A stretch of 64,000 bases of DNA from Anagrus nilaparvatae (GCA_022575985.1 JAKSXM010000007.1:53660501-53724500), one strand, 5' to 3'; positions 1-12,300 are shown, counted from the stretch's first letter. Notes: generated by a model not told the origin, from the sequence alone. Made by a program: numbers and translations.

Positions 1-720
1 TTTAATTTTCTGACCCTTAACCTATATCCTGGAACACCAATAACCTACCAAATGGTTAAAAGCTAATTTTCCTTCCAAATTCTCTGTCATTTTTTCTCTT
101 TGAGATATTCAAGGCATAAAAAATTTTTTAAAAATTCGTTACCTAGGAAAATTAGCTTTTAACCGTTTAGGATGTTTTTGGCGAGGAGTGCGAAAATTTG
201 AAAAAATAGTAATTAAAAAAATATCATTTTTTACTCTGAAGCTTTCAGATTAGCGTATCCCAGGGATTTTTTTTGAGAATGTAAGTTGGTTATAAAATAA
301 AAATTTAGAAGTAGAAGAAAATCGCACCTGCACTTTCTTTTTATTTAAACTGAAAGGCGTAGTGAAAAAAAACGTAATTTTTCGTGTATACACAGTCCAA
401 ATCAAATTTTAAACCCGATTTGAATTTTGCGGGAAATTTTGTAAAGGCACCTATGAGAAAAATATTTATCACCGCAAAATAAATAGTTGACAGCAAAAAT
501 AAGGATATTTTGAGTCAATTTAACAAAGCAGGCCAAAAGTACAAAAATGACTGCCAAATCAAGTATTTGACCTAGAAAGCTAAAATAGGCTGAGAAAGCT
601 TATTTTTAGTTGTACTTTTGGAGAAAAATCATTTGGTAAAATTTCTAAGACTCTTCAGTTCAACTTGGGCCCAGTTCTGATGGAACCTCTCAGTTTAAAA
701 GATTTTTTCTTTTAGTAACT
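1..720. other. A+T-rich stretch, no gene seen
   Basis: No convincing coding frame. A small imperfect inverted repeat spans about 48-172: the arms around GTTAAAAGCTAATTTTCC and GGAAAATTAGCTTTTAAC pair. It could be a degraded small palindromic element or the edge of a repeat that starts outside the window. The rest is A- and T-runs with some mid-complexity sequence that I cannot classify. Confidence 0.5.
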
Positions 721-2290
721 TAGACTTTGCAACTATTATTTAAAAGAGTTAGTTAAGATTATAAATAATTTAAATTTTATCAATTATATTTTTAGTTAAG
801 ATTGTTAATGACAGATTCTTAAAAAAAAAAAAAAAAAAAAATGGGTCATTAAAAATCGAAGTAACTTCATAAAAATCATCAATAAAAAAAAATTTTGATC
901 ACATTCATAGAATTTTATTAATCCCATATGTTTGGATGCCATTTTTTGTTAAATTCCTCTATTTTAACTACAAAAATTTTCTAGTTATATCAAAAAGATT
1001 TATCTTATCATTTGATTGAATTCTTTGTGAATGATGTATGAAGTATGAAGCTGTAATTATACTTCTTATATTTAAAACTCAAAAACAACCTAAATTTTTC
1101 TATTTTGGCAATTAAAAAAAAAAAACATCTTTCATAAGCGTTCAGTGACCTACTAAATATAAATACTCTTGAAAATTTTCATGGACTTATCAGCAAAAAA
1201 GCAAGAAAAAAAATGATGTCTACGAAATAGGGGCTGACTTCCAATTAATCCCATACTTAATTTGTTCATGTTTTATTCGCATCTGTATATTTTTAAATAA
1301 CTGAAGAAAAAGTTATATTTCTTGTTTTTAAGAAGATTATTTATAATTCTTTAATTTTTATAATTAATTTTATATTATTTCAAGATAAAAAAAATTTATA
1401 ATTACAAAAAGCTTTTTTTATTATTAATATACTACTGACAAGAGTATCTATATAAAACATAGATAAAAATGAAAAATAATATTTTATGCATAAAATTTTA
1501 ATCCGTTATAATTGATTTCTCTACGTATTTTTTAAATTTAATTTATTTTTTTTTTTTCATGAATCGTTGAAGCGAGTACTTTTAGTTCATTACCTCCATG
1601 ACTGATATATAAACCCCACTCTTCATCCTGATTCTCATTTTATTTTAAAATTCTTTTTTTTTTTTTTTTTAAGCAAGTAGTATAATAAAAAAAAAAAAAG
1701 AGAGAGAAAAAAGGATATAAAATACCACACTACAATTTGAATTACGCCCGACCGCGCATAGCCATAGCATGAAGGATCAATTAAATTTCTATTAAACTTG
1801 TCGGCCTTTTTGGATTTTATATATGTATATATTATTCGGCAACACCGAGCATCATTTATCGACGAAATTTGCATCGATGGTTTCCCGCGGGATACACGAC
1901 ATAAAAAAAAAATCCTCCTTTTTTTTTTTTTAATGCAAACTTAATTTTTATGCAGAAAAAATAAAACTACTTTAAATAGTTCAAGTATGATTTTGTCGTA
2001 CTTTTTTTAATCATTAAAATGAGATTAATTAAAAATAGCTTTTTATTTATATCTGTTTTTTTTTTTTTAATAAATTAAATTTTATTTTAATAATAATTAT
2101 GGAAAATTAGAATTGAAAAAGTAAATACATTTTTTTATTTAATTAAAATTTATGAATAAGTATTTTATAATTAGTTATAAGAACCTTTTAATTGATACTA
2201 AGAAAAAATTTTTAAATAGAAGAAGTAAGCAACAAGAGCAAAAAGATAAACCAGTTTAGTCAACTTATTCTTACTATATAGTAAAAAAAC
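721..2290. other. A+T-rich intergenic DNA with a small G+C-richer island
   Basis: Mostly homopolymer-rich DNA (A20 near 821-840, T-runs near 1548 and 1651). A G+C-richer island at about 1740-1905 contains CCGCGGG and, on the minus strand, a 16-codon ATG frame followed by stops. This could be a relic exon or a promoter, but nothing identifies a product. A longer minus frame across it ends in a lysine run and looks spurious. Confidence 0.4.
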
Positions 2291-2427
2291 AGCTTTCGGC
2301 GGCTTTTGTTATAAGAGATGAGTTACATAGCCTGATATTTTCTTTGCGTTTTTAGTTGCACTTATGGTTTGCAGCTCTGCGCATGGTGCCACAACTGCGC
2401 TTTCTCTTTTACGGCTTTTGTAGATGG

Positions 2428-2625
2428 AGTCTAAGGCTCCATCTACGGAAGCCGTAAAAGGGGAGCGCAACCGCAAGCGTGAGCGCAACGCAATGCGCAG
2501 AAACCAATTTTGACTCCTGCGCAACTCCAAATACACAAAATCTTCTTCTGCGCATTGCGTTGCGCTCACGCTTGCGGTTACGCCCCCTTTTTGCGGCTTC
2601 TGTAGATGGGGACTTAGGCCCTAGG
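2428..2625. mobile_element. Palindromic MITE, copy 1 of an abutting pair
   Basis: This unit is strikingly G+C-rich against its surroundings. The left side reads TCTACGGAAGCCGTAAAAGG then GGAGCGCAACCGCAAGCG. The right side is its reverse complement (CGCTTGCGGTTACGCCCCC, then GCGGCTTCTGTAGA), so the whole unit folds into one hairpin. The GCAACCGCAAGCG-type subterminal sequence also occurs at about 57.9-58.1 kb, so this is a dispersed family. PIF/Harbinger (ISL2EU-like) ancestry is my inference from the terminus style; no transposase is present. Frames running through it are artefacts of its base composition. Confidence 0.7.
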
Positions 2626-2806
2626 CCCCAGAAACCGTAAATCCGAGGAGCTCCGCAAGCATGAGCGCAACGCAATGCGCAGAAGAAGATTTTGTGTATT
2701 TAGAGTTGCGCAGGAGCCAAAATTGGTTTCTGCACATTGCGTTGCGCTCACGCTTGCGGTTGCGATCCCCCTTTACGGCTTCTGTAGATAGAGCCTAAGG
2801 CCCTTT
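2616..2806. mobile_element. Palindromic MITE, copy 2 of the abutting pair
   Basis: A second hairpin unit of the same family directly follows the first and shares the GGCCC-rich junction near 2616-2630. It carries the same internal blocks (GAGCGCAACGCAATGCGCAG and its complement) and ends in TTACGGCTTCTGTAGA then GCCTAAGGCC. Two copies back to back suggest insertion of one into the end of the other, or a tandem transposition product. Confidence 0.65.
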
Positions 2807-3470
2807 AAAAATAAAATAAATAAATTTTTTTTTTTTTAAATCATAAGATGAAACATTGTTTTCAACTACATTTTACTATGATTGTGAGTAAGTATTTTGG
2901 AGCATTGTATATTACGAGCCCAAAAGAGATAAGATAAGATAACATAAGATAACCCTTTTATGATTTCTTTTTTCTTATTAATTTTTAATTGATGTAACTT
3001 TTATTTTATTATTTTTTCTCCAAATGAAATAATTTACTCATATATTTTACTATTTTGCATGTATAAATGAATGCAACATAAAAAAACCGTGTTTTTGACC
3101 CAAAAATAGTATCGGAAATTTGTTTTTCAAATAAAAATATTTTTACCTGCAAAGAACGTTGAAGAAACATGTTTTTTATGTAACATTTATTTGTTAATAA
3201 AAAAAATTAAAAAATGTGAGTAATTAATATAAAAAATATAAAAAATATAAAGAATATAAAAAAATTACTTCATTTGGATAAAAAATAACAAAATTTTTTA
3301 CTTGCCCAAAGTAGTAAAAAAATCACGTCGAACAACGATTTACATATTTGCTTCAAATGTAAATCATATAAAATATTATTTATTTTTTTACAACAATATT
3401 TGTTGTTAAAATAATAAATAAAAAAATTATAAAAATTGTGTCAAAAAATTAAAAAAAAAATCAATAAAAA
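2807..3470. other. A+T-rich stretch, no gene seen
   Basis: Low-complexity DNA. A short GATAA-type tandem (AGATAAGATAAGATAACATA) lies at about 2928-2955. No coding frame or element boundary is supported. Confidence 0.5.
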
Positions 3471-3479
3471 AATCCATTA

Positions 3480-4040
3480 TTTACCCTTCCAAATCCTATT
3501 CCAACCAACAACCTTAATTTTTTTGCTAACTTTTTTTATTTACTTATAAAAATTTTAAACATTAGCTGCAAATAACTTTTTTGACCATTAAATGCTCCTA
3601 GGAGGCTGTTTATCCAAGAAAACCTTCACTTTTTATAAATTTTTATAACCGAAAAAAGGCCAATTTTCTTATCGCGAAACAATTAAGGTTTTTGGAACGG
3701 AGCCAAATCTGGGCCGGTTTTTTTTTAAAGATATGTATCTGAACCTTAAATCCCTAGAATATTTCCCCTTAATATCAAGTAGGGTCCGAGATATGAATTT
3801 TCGCCAAAAATTTGAAAAAATGCCCGTTTACGTCTGTTCCCGATTTTTTTGCGCAAAAGTGAGCGGACATTTTGGCCAAAACACTTTTTTTTCCTAAAGT
3901 TGAAATATTTATCAAAAACCTAAAAAAAAAAATTTGCCAAAAATTATTTTTTAAGTACTTAAAAAATGACCCAACCGAAATCGTCATAGTGGACACAGCG
4001 CGTAGGTAAAAAATAAGTGGTCACACTGAGGGTTAAGCAT
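3480..4040. repeat. Unclassified mid-complexity sequence, probably repetitive
   Basis: The style (interspersed short T- and A-runs with phrases such as GGTTTTTGGAACGGAGCC and AGGGTCCGAGATATG) is like the non-coding dispersed repeats elsewhere in the window. No second copy is present here, so the call rests on texture only. The 73-residue minus frame across it is lysine/phenylalanine-rich and unconvincing. Confidence 0.3.
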
Positions 4041-4171
4041 CATGTTATTTTTCAGAGCCATTCCAGCCTGAACGACATGTAATAGGTATAACAATTACAA
4101 CTCTTATATGATTGTTAAATTCAAAATTATATTATTTTTATACATAAATGAGAGCGTTAGCTTCATAACAG

Positions 4172-4492
4172 TTTTTTTTTAACATGGAACATGTTAATTT
4201 GATGGCGTATTTGAAAAATTGACGTTTTTAGGGGGGGGGTGAAATATTGACGTTTTTAGGGAGGTGGGGTGAAATGGACTCAGAATATTTGCGATTTAGG
4301 GACTTAGAATAACTTGAAGTGAGAGTCAGATCAGGCCCTGATAAGTACAAGAACTTTGAATACTTTAAGTTTATGGACTTAGGATAATTTATATTTCCGG
4401 ATTTATTGTAAAATTTAGGTTTTTGGATTTATTGTTGTTATTAGTGAACCTGTTCCATGCTCGTCGGTTGTGCAGTTACATAAACCGGTTAT
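4172..4492 (+). mobile_element. AACATGGAACATG-ended non-autonomous element, full-length copy
   Basis: The left end reads TTTTAACATGGAACATGTT. The right end reads GTTCCATGCTCGTCGGTTG then TGCAGTTACATAAACCGGTT. The interior has G-runs (GGGGGGGGG) and diverged units of about 27 bp around GGACTTAGAATAATTT. A reverse-oriented copy with the same two ends lies at 62912-63335, which fixes the family limits. Partial copies lie near 26.41, 35.68, 43.50 and 48.23 kb. There is no coding capacity and the class is unknown. Confidence 0.7.
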
Positions 4493-4719
4493 AATTTTTT
4501 TTTTTTAACAAATAATTTAATAGGTACAAATAAAGAATAAATTTGTTGAAAATTTTATAGATCTATAAAAACCATTTTCGTCAAAAATTACAATTTTAGC
4601 AGCATTATAAAAAATGGCAGCTGACGGAGATTATATTGAAAATTACCTAAAAACTCTATTTATTAACATTGAGCACTATGTTTCTAAGCCTGAAAGGCCC
4701 ATTAAAATAAATGGAAGGT

Positions 4720-5322
4720 ATTGCCTATAGTCCAGGAATATCTGTAAAAAAGCAGGTCAAACAGGTCTACATAATAATGAAAACGGATGAGCGTTCCTGA
4801 AATCTTTTGCATTCTCTTCGAAAGCTTATAAAAAAAAACGCTGGAAGAAAAATTTGTTAAAATGAAGGGGGTAATTTTCACCCCCCCCCCCCCACTTATC
4901 CCACAAGTGTAAGAAATGATATTTTTTCAATTTTGAGGAGTGCTTATAGGTTTTTTGGGTCGTAGAATTCAAATATGATGTCAGAAACGCTATTTGATGC
5001 CTTTCCGGGGGTGATTTTGTCCTTTTTACACGCCTTTTACACCAAAAATATTTAATTCTTAAATGCACTGTTCTTTCCAATTTTATGTATTTTTGGGTAT
5101 TTGGATCACGAAATTCAATAATGATGTCAGTAATGCTATTTGATGCCTTTTCGGGGTTGATTTGTTCTTTTTTCACCCCTCGATTTTAACATATTTTCCT
5201 TCCGGCGTTTTTTTCCTGATATGTTTCTGAAGGGAACTCGAAAGGTCAATTTAGGTCGTTTCATCCATTTTCATTATTATGTAGAGGTGGTTTCACAGAT
5301 ATTTCCAGACTATTAGCAATAA
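4720..5322. mobile_element. Imperfect palindrome (foldback-like element)
   Basis: The left terminus (about ATTGCCTATAGTCCAGGAA, then TATCTGTAA) is the reverse complement of the right terminus (CACAGATATTTCCAGACTAT then TAGCAATAA). The interior has two diverged direct units, each with a T-rich run, GGGTCG or GGATCAC, then AATNATGATGTCAG and GCTATTTGATGCCTTT. The same kind of core motif recurs in the palindromes at 35.9-38.8, 50.2-51.0 and 52.5-54.3 kb. A C13 run occurs at about 4881-4893. No transposase is present. Confidence 0.7.
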
Positions 5323-6235
5323 TTTTAGATTATATTTATATTCATATCTGTAATTGCTAAAGTTCATAAAATACATGTCAAAATCTTTTTTAAATCTTTA
5401 TTTTTGCAAAATAGTACTTTTTAACGCTGCTTTTTCTTTTCATGATTTTTTCAATGATTTAAAAACATTCGCTACTTTTAATAATTCATGTTTCGATATT
5501 TTTTTGTAATTAATTAGTGAATCGCGAATCACTAGAGCAATTATAATTTGACCCTGGGGTATATTTAAAACACTAAACACAAACACAAATTACATAAAAG
5601 TTAATAAATAAAATTTATTTACATATTCTCGTTTATACTCTGTATGTTGATATTTGCTGTATATTACGATATTTTATTTTTCAACAAATTTATTGTTTTT
5701 TCTGGAGTTTAAAAAAAAATAAATTTCAAAACTGATTCTAGCAGAAATTTTGTTAAAAACCTTATTTTTAGAAACTTCTCAAAGCTTAAATCTAGAATAA
5801 AAAAAGTTTGATTTGGCATAACTCAGGCAGTTTAAAACCCACAATGCTGAAATTTGCTCTGAAATTTATAATCATAATGCGTGAGGACTTCAGATGAAGC
5901 AATTTCGAAATTACGACCTCTCTAGTAGAGGTCAATTCTAAAATTTTAATTTGGAAGGTAGTAGTAAAAATAAATAGTTGTTTAATAAAGATTAAAAATT
6001 TATATAAAAAGACAAATATATGCATCAAAAATTATTATTTAGAAAAATATTATTTAAAATTTTTTTCATGATTTTTATAAAATTTATGAATTTCTAAAAC
6101 TTGAAAGTTAAATTTATCTTGTAACTCAAAAGTCATGCATATATATAGGTAATGAGCCAGCAGAAGTTACGACATAACTTTGACTCTAAAAAGTACTTGT
6201 CTATTTTTTTTATTTTTTAAAACTAAAACATGTAC
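5323..6235. other. A+T-rich stretch, no gene seen
   Basis: Low-complexity DNA. On the minus strand, 5792-6028 is open for 78 codons but is I/F/K-rich, and the part with balanced composition (about 5815-5940) reads like repeat DNA. I do not call a gene. Confidence 0.45.
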
Positions 6236-6239
6236 TTTG

Positions 6240-6353
6240 ATGGTCACGTGTTTTCCTCGACTTTGTCCCACAAAACTTTTTCAAGATGTGCATGTGGCAT
6301 TTCAAGATCCAATTGAAATTGTTATGCACGAAGTTTTCTTCGATGTGGCGTGA
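6240..6353 (+). CDS. Possible small ORF or exon, unidentified
   Basis: An ATG-initiated 37-codon frame ends in TGA. The patch is clearly less A+T-rich than its surroundings and the encoded peptide has balanced composition (ending HEVFFDVA), unlike the K/N/I/F strings that random frames give here. Other frames over the patch are also fairly open, so the strand is not certain. It could be a real microprotein, an exon of a split gene, or a relic of a transposon gene. I recognise no family. Confidence 0.22.
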   Translation: MVTCFPRLCPTKLFQDVHVAFQDPIEIVMHEVFFDVA

Positions 6354-6689
6354 GAAATAAGACAAGGAAATAATTCTTGGCTCTTTTTTATTATTTCTTT
6401 TTTTATAGATTTCTTCAATTTTTTCGATTCTCCAGATGATTAAGAATATTTTTTTTAAATTAAACTAAAAACTCTAATTACATGAAACGGCTACATTCAT
6501 TTCTTTTCCTCTTTTATTGTACATTTAAAATTTCTTAATGATAATGAAGCAAATTAGTTTTATGCTCGGGATGTTTTTATTATTATTATTTGTGCGAATT
6601 TTTGATTTTTAATAACATTTTTTTATTTATAAAAATATCAAACAATTATTGAATAATAAATGGATATTCGTAGTTAATTAAAAACTTAG

Positions 6690-7135
6690 ATTGTTATGAT
6701 AACCCCCCAAAGGGTTCGATATGAATATCGAAGATAATATCTAAGTTAGTGGTATAAATTTTTCATAATCTCTATGATACTCTATTTGAATCATCTGAGG
6801 GTCTTGTTTGATAAAAGGCTGAACTTATCAATTGCAAAGATCACGCGAAAAGTCTGCGTCAATCTTGACCTCTTTGTCGTGGTTTATGGCCAACATGAAG
6901 GAATCCAAATTGAAAAGGTACGAAAATTTGATAACTACAGGTAATTGCGTCTTGAAATACAGATCAAAGATTTTTTTGGCTAACGTTGAGAAGATAAAAA
7001 ACAGCAATAATGAAAGATAATATGTTCGCATTCCAATTGAGTTGTTAGTCCATATTAAAGCCAAGATTTTTAACGGTTTTTGAGACTGGAAAAAGCTTAC
7101 CAGAAACATATATTTTGAAATCGCTTTCATAAATA
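6690..7135. pseudogene. Coding-like patch, strand ambiguous
   Basis: On the minus strand 6828-7130 is open for 100 codons and begins with ATG. It has a hydrophobic segment at roughly residues 36-52 and a general look that reminded me of the N-terminal part of insect seven-transmembrane chemoreceptors, but no diagnostic motif is visible. On the plus strand a separate frame from about 6770 to 6930 also has balanced composition. A hairpin-like CCCCCCAAAGGGTTCGATAT sits at the left edge. This may be a decayed chemoreceptor exon or a transposon relic; neither is established. Confidence 0.2.
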
Positions 7136-8635
7136 AATATTACGATATTCGCTCTCAAAATAATCGCTTAAATCTTCAACACATTAATGTGAGTATTAAA
7201 TTATTAAAGTTGGCCCATTCAATAATGGATTCACAAAGTCGAAAAATAGAATAAGATATTTTTTGTAATAAAATTTTATTTCTTTATTAGAATTTTTTCT
7301 TTAAAAAGTTTGCAAAAACGTGGATGAACTTGATTTTGTAAGTAAATCAAAAATTAATAAAAATAGATTTTTTTTTAAATCGAAAATTTACTTTTTTACA
7401 AAGCAAAAATTTTTTGGAAATTTTTAAAGTTTCACTTTGGTCTTCAAGAGTTCATATAGAAGCTACTGTATTGCAGAATAAAATACCTATCTTCAATAAA
7501 ATTTTATAAAAAATTACTCTAAGAACTGTGTGAAATTTAACAAAATTCTATTTATACAGTTTTAATTTAAATTATTAAAAATTTGCAATTTTGTAATACT
7601 AGCCTCTAGATTGAAAAATCTTTCGCATCTGTTTAACATTCTCCCTCAACTAGGTATTTTTATTTTGAAATACATTAACATTAGTAGTATAAAATAAGCA
7701 CGTCGTTACGATTTTTTTCAAAAATGCCAAAAATAGTTTGTTTTGTTAAAATATAAAAAAATGGTTTATTTTTAAAAGTCAAAGGATAGTACCAAACTAA
7801 ACTATAGAGTTATTGTTCTATTAAGAGCGTTGATTTCTTTAAGAAACCTTTAAATAAAATTTAGTTCAAAATTCTCTAGAAACGCTATTAGTTTTTTGAC
7901 ATAACTACTTTGATCGTTTTACTTTCACATTTTACTTTGTAAAAATTTTGCGGATGAAAAAGTCTTCTACGCGTTTGTTAATATTTTTTTTTTATTCATA
8001 CTACGCACACAAAATTTAAAAATAAATCAAAAAAATTTTTTATATTATACCTGTTCCATAATTTATTCTATTAATAAGATACATCAGAATTTGCAATACC
8101 AAAAATCTCAATCTTAGAATGAAACAACGTTTTTCACATCACAAGTTTATTTAAAATTTTATTTATTTATTTAACTCAAATTTATTTTGTTTATAAGTCC
8201 CTACTGTTTTTCATATAGTAATAAATTCAAAATTTTAAAACTGTTCAAATTGAAATTATACTAGGGTAAAAAATAATTGCCTTGTTTATGCTATCAAGTC
8301 TCCTTCAATAATTTATTTGGTTTTTGGTTAGTTCTAACAAATCTTTTTTTTTTAAATGCAAAAATAAGGAGCTTTTACAGTATCTAAACTTACAGTATTC
8401 ATTTTTTTATATTGATTTATTTTGCATAAAGCAAAGGTAAATTTCCAAATTCTACTTAATGTGGTTTTTATGGAAAAATTTTATCTTTTCATAAAAAGAT
8501 GTTAAAGAGAATCATATCGCAAATAAAAAAATTTAAATTTATTTTTTTAAACTTTAGATCTCTAACTTGGCGTAAAAAGTGTGAATAAGCTATATATGTA
8601 AGACTGCGTAAACTTATTTGTGTATAATATATTAC
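7136..8635. other. A+T-rich stretch, no gene seen
   Basis: Long homopolymer-rich DNA with no frame of coding character, no palindrome and no repeat copy found elsewhere in the window. Confidence 0.5.
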
Positions 8636-8637
8636 AT

Positions 8638-8820
8638 AACCCAGGATTTACAAAGTACCTGTGCTCTTCTTTTCGCATTTTATACTTTTTTTAGTTTTTA
8701 TTCTACGATTCGCTTGGCTATTGATTTACGAGGACTATTTGCAAGATCACGCCAAGCGTGTTAAAACTTTCTACAAGTATAAGCCATATTTCTTTCTATT
8801 ACTTCTATTTCTATTCAAAA
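8638..8820. pseudogene. Coding-like patch, unidentified
   Basis: On the plus strand a frame without ATG is open for about 60 codons; its middle part (IYEDYLQDHAKRVKTFYKY) has a protein-like composition and is followed by a hydrophobic tail and TGA. On the minus strand the same bases give a short stretch (RDLANSPRKSIAKRIVE, then stop) that also looks protein-like. At most one is real. Local G+C is higher than on either side. I recognise no family. Confidence 0.2.
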
Positions 8821-9185
8821 ATTGACGGTCTTTTTTGCATCTAAAACATTTACCTTTTTTATATTTTTTAAAGTTATATATTTTTCAATTTCAGTCTGAA
8901 TGAAGTTAACATTAAATAAATATATTTTTTCAAAAATATTTGTATAAAATCTAATAATTTCAGATTAAGGAATTCATTTATAGTGTAAAGGAAAATTCAA
9001 AATTGAAGCATGCATTATTAAACAGCAAGAAGAGTTTGAAATACTTGGAATGTTTAATTAATTAATAATACTTTAGCAAGAATTAGTTTATTACATCAGA
9101 AAAACTTTCTGAATATTTTCACATTATTTAATGAATCTTACAGGCATCTAAAAAGAAATTTTCCGCAATATTTCTTAACTAAAAC
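8821..9185. other. A+T-rich stretch, no gene seen
   Basis: Low-complexity DNA between the coding-like patch and the large palindrome that follows. Confidence 0.5.
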
Positions 9186-9189
9186 GAGT

Positions 9190-12100
9190 TTTAGCCTTTC
9201 ATATTTAAAGAGAAATAAATTAGATAAAGGAAAAGTAAATATATTATAAATATTCTTTTTTGTTCTCTTATTCTAGTATCCCTGACGCCGAAATTTTGAA
9301 TTTGTGGAAAAAGAATAAGTTTAGTAATACACCTCACACAAAAAGAATCATTATGAAATCCCATATAAATAACCATAAGGTATATTATTGACCCAAACAG
9401 ATTTCGGCCATATCCTAGAATACCTTCGGCATGAAAATGAACCATCCGAGGAATAGCTGATATCCTGGAGGTATAATTTTTAATTTTTCACCATCAATTA
9501 CTATTTTCATATTTTCCAAAATGGCAGACAAAAAAACACAAAAAAAACTTTATACACTTCCTAGGGGTATTCAAGGTCAAAAAAAACTGTTTTGTTAATG
9601 AAAATTTTCGCTTTTTCACTGAACATATTATCGATTTTTCAAGATGGAGGACCAAAAAGAAAATTAAAAAGGAAACTTTCTGTCTTACCTAGGGGTTTTC
9701 GAAGTTTAGAAAAACGTTTTTATGCATGAAAATTTCCTTTTTTTATGTTCTTTGGTTCGCCATTTTTGAAAATCGGAAAATATGCTGGGGTGAAAAAACA
9801 AAAATGTTCATCTAAAATAAAATTTTTCTCAACCTGGAAAACCCTCAATGTAGAAAGTTTTTTTTTCATGTTTTGGTTTTGAATTTGGAAAATATATTAA
9901 CCCATTAACACCCAACTGACAATCCCTGGACACTCGCATATTTTTATATGAAAAAATTGAAATTTTGGGCCAAAAATGGTACCTTGCAGGTATTTAGAGC
10001 TGCTCTTTCCGAATCTGAAGTCCGTTTTTACTTACAACCCTTTGGAGGTGCGATATCAACCCCCAAAGTGGGGTATGTTTTATATGAATTTTTGAACTTT
10101 CTTTATAATCTTATTTAGCCAATAAAAACAGTTGATTATTATAAAAAATTATTGCTAAAACCTTTAAAAACCTCAAAAAATAAAAGAAAAATATTTTTAC
10201 CTGTTTTACCCCATTGGGGGGCACATTATGGGGGCGTGGGGGATGGACTTTTTAGGTACTTGAATAAATTGAAATTATTACCTAAAAATGGTATCTAGTA
10301 GGTATTTTAGGCCGCTCTTTCCGAATCTGAAGTCTATTTTCACGTACCACCCCTCGGGATTACGATATCAACTCCTCAAATGAGGTAAATTGTAAATATA
10401 CTTTAAAAGATTTTTTAACGATTCAGCACTTGGAAAAGTAGTTGCTTTTTTAAAAAAATAATTACACAAACTGTAAAAAATGTCAAAAAATCACTTGCAA
10501 ATTTAAATACCCCATTTCAACCCCTTAGAGGGGTGATAATAGGGTGAACTTGATAAATAAACGAAATTACCATTTTTAGGCCTAAAAATGGTGTCCAGTA
10601 GATACTTTAGGCTGCTGTTTCCGAATCTGTAGTCCATTTTCACATAAAATTCCTCGGGGGCGTGATATCAACCCCTAAATTGGGGTAAATTATAAATATG
10701 CTCGCAAAAATTTGAAACAATGGTTTTTCTTTAGAAAAAATAACTAGACAATCTGTAAAAAATGTCAAAAAATCACGTGCGTATATTATTATTCAATACA
10801 TAGCAAGCTATTTTTTTGCGTAATTTTAATAATTTTATTAAAACATTAAACGTAAATTTACAATTTACCCATTATAGGGGTTGATATCGCACCCCCGAGA
10901 GGTTATATGTAAAAATGGACTTCAGATTTGGAAAAGGCAGCCAAAAATACCTAGTAGACACCATTTTTAGACCTAAAAATTATAATTTTGTTTATTTATA
11001 AAGTTTGCCCCATTACCACCCCTCTAAGGGGTTGAAATGAGGTATTTCAATATGCACGTGATTTTTTGACATTTTTTACAGTTTGTGTAAATACTTTTTT
11101 TAAAGAGCAACTACTTTTCCGAATGTTGAATCGTTAAAAGTATATTTACAATTTACCTCATTTTAGGGGTTTATATGGTAATCCCGAGGGGTGGTATGTG
11201 AAAATAGACTTCAGATTCGGAAAAAGTAGCCTAAAATACCTACTAGACACCATTTTTAGGTAAATAACATAAAAATTCCATCTCCCACGCCCCCATAATG
11301 TGCCACAAAATTGGTAAAATATTTTTCTTTTATTTTTTGAGGTTTTTAAAGGTTCTAGCAATAATTTTTTATAATAATCAACTGTTTTTATTGGTTAAAT
11401 AACATTATAAAGAAAGTTCAAAAATTCATTTAAAAAATACCCAACTTTGGGGGTTATTATTGCACCCCCAAGGGGTTCTACGTGAAAATGGACTTTAGAT
11501 TTGGAAAGAGCAACCTAAAATACCTACTGGGTACCATTTTTGGCCCAAAATTTCAATTTTTTCATAAAAAAATATACGAGTGTCCAGGGATTATCGGTTG
11601 GGCGTTAATGGGTTAAGGTTGAAAACGAAAATTTTCATTCATAAAAACGTTTTTCTCAACATCGAAAACCAACATGTAATGTAAAAAGTTCGTTTTTTGA
11701 TTCTTTTGGTCCGCCATTTTGGAAAATAGAAAAACATGTTCTGGTGAAAAAACAAAATTTTCCTTCATAAAAACGTTTTTCTCAACCTCGGAAACCCCCA
11801 GGTAATGTAGAAAGTTCCTTTTTTGATTTTTTTGATCCGCTATCTTGGAAAATTAGAAAATATGTTGGGGTGAAAAACAAAAATTTTCATTCATAAAAAC
11901 GTTTTTCTCAGCCACGAAAATCCCCAGGTAATGCAGTAAGTTCTTTTTTTGATTTTTTTGATCCTCCATCTTGGAAAATCGGAAAATAGATTTAGGTGAA
12001 AAATTAAATATTATACCTCCAGGATATCAGCTTTTCTTCGGACGCTTCATTTTCATCCCGAAGGTATTCCAGGATATGACAGAAATCTTTTTAGATTAAT

Positions 12101-12300
12101 AATATACCTTATAGTTTATCATACGGGAAAGCATAATGGTTCTTTTTGTGCGAGACTTGTTTATGCAAAATAAACATTTTACCCTTATGAAGCGCCGTTT
12201 TCAGTAGACAAAACCCCAAATTTCGCGAACAGCGATACAAAAAACTCAAATAGACCAAATCTGGACACTTAAACTTCGAATAAATCATAAATACCACTTT
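9190..12300. mobile_element. 3.1-kb imperfect palindrome, foldback-like element
   Basis: The two halves are inverted copies about a centre near 10.80 kb. For example, the left block around 9363-9480 (AAGGTATATTATTGACCC, then CATATCCTAGAATACCTTCG) is mirrored at about 12000-12120, and TAACCCATTAACACCCAACTG (near 9898) is mirrored near 11595-11615. The inner arms contain about three diverged direct units of roughly 300 bp: TTCCGAATCTGAAGTC-type motifs lie near 10008, 10318 and 10618 on the left, with complements near 10917, 11205 and 11500. The outer arms carry shorter units with TTCAAGATGGAGGACC-type motifs. Long arms made of tandem units are the hallmark of foldback elements. No protein is encoded and the exact termini are unclear. 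Confidence 0.85.

Noticed and set aside
2309..2675. Two minus-strand frames of 86-88 codons
   Set aside because: They cross the palindromic MITE pair and encode its hairpin arms; R- and A-rich composition comes from the G+C-rich repeat.
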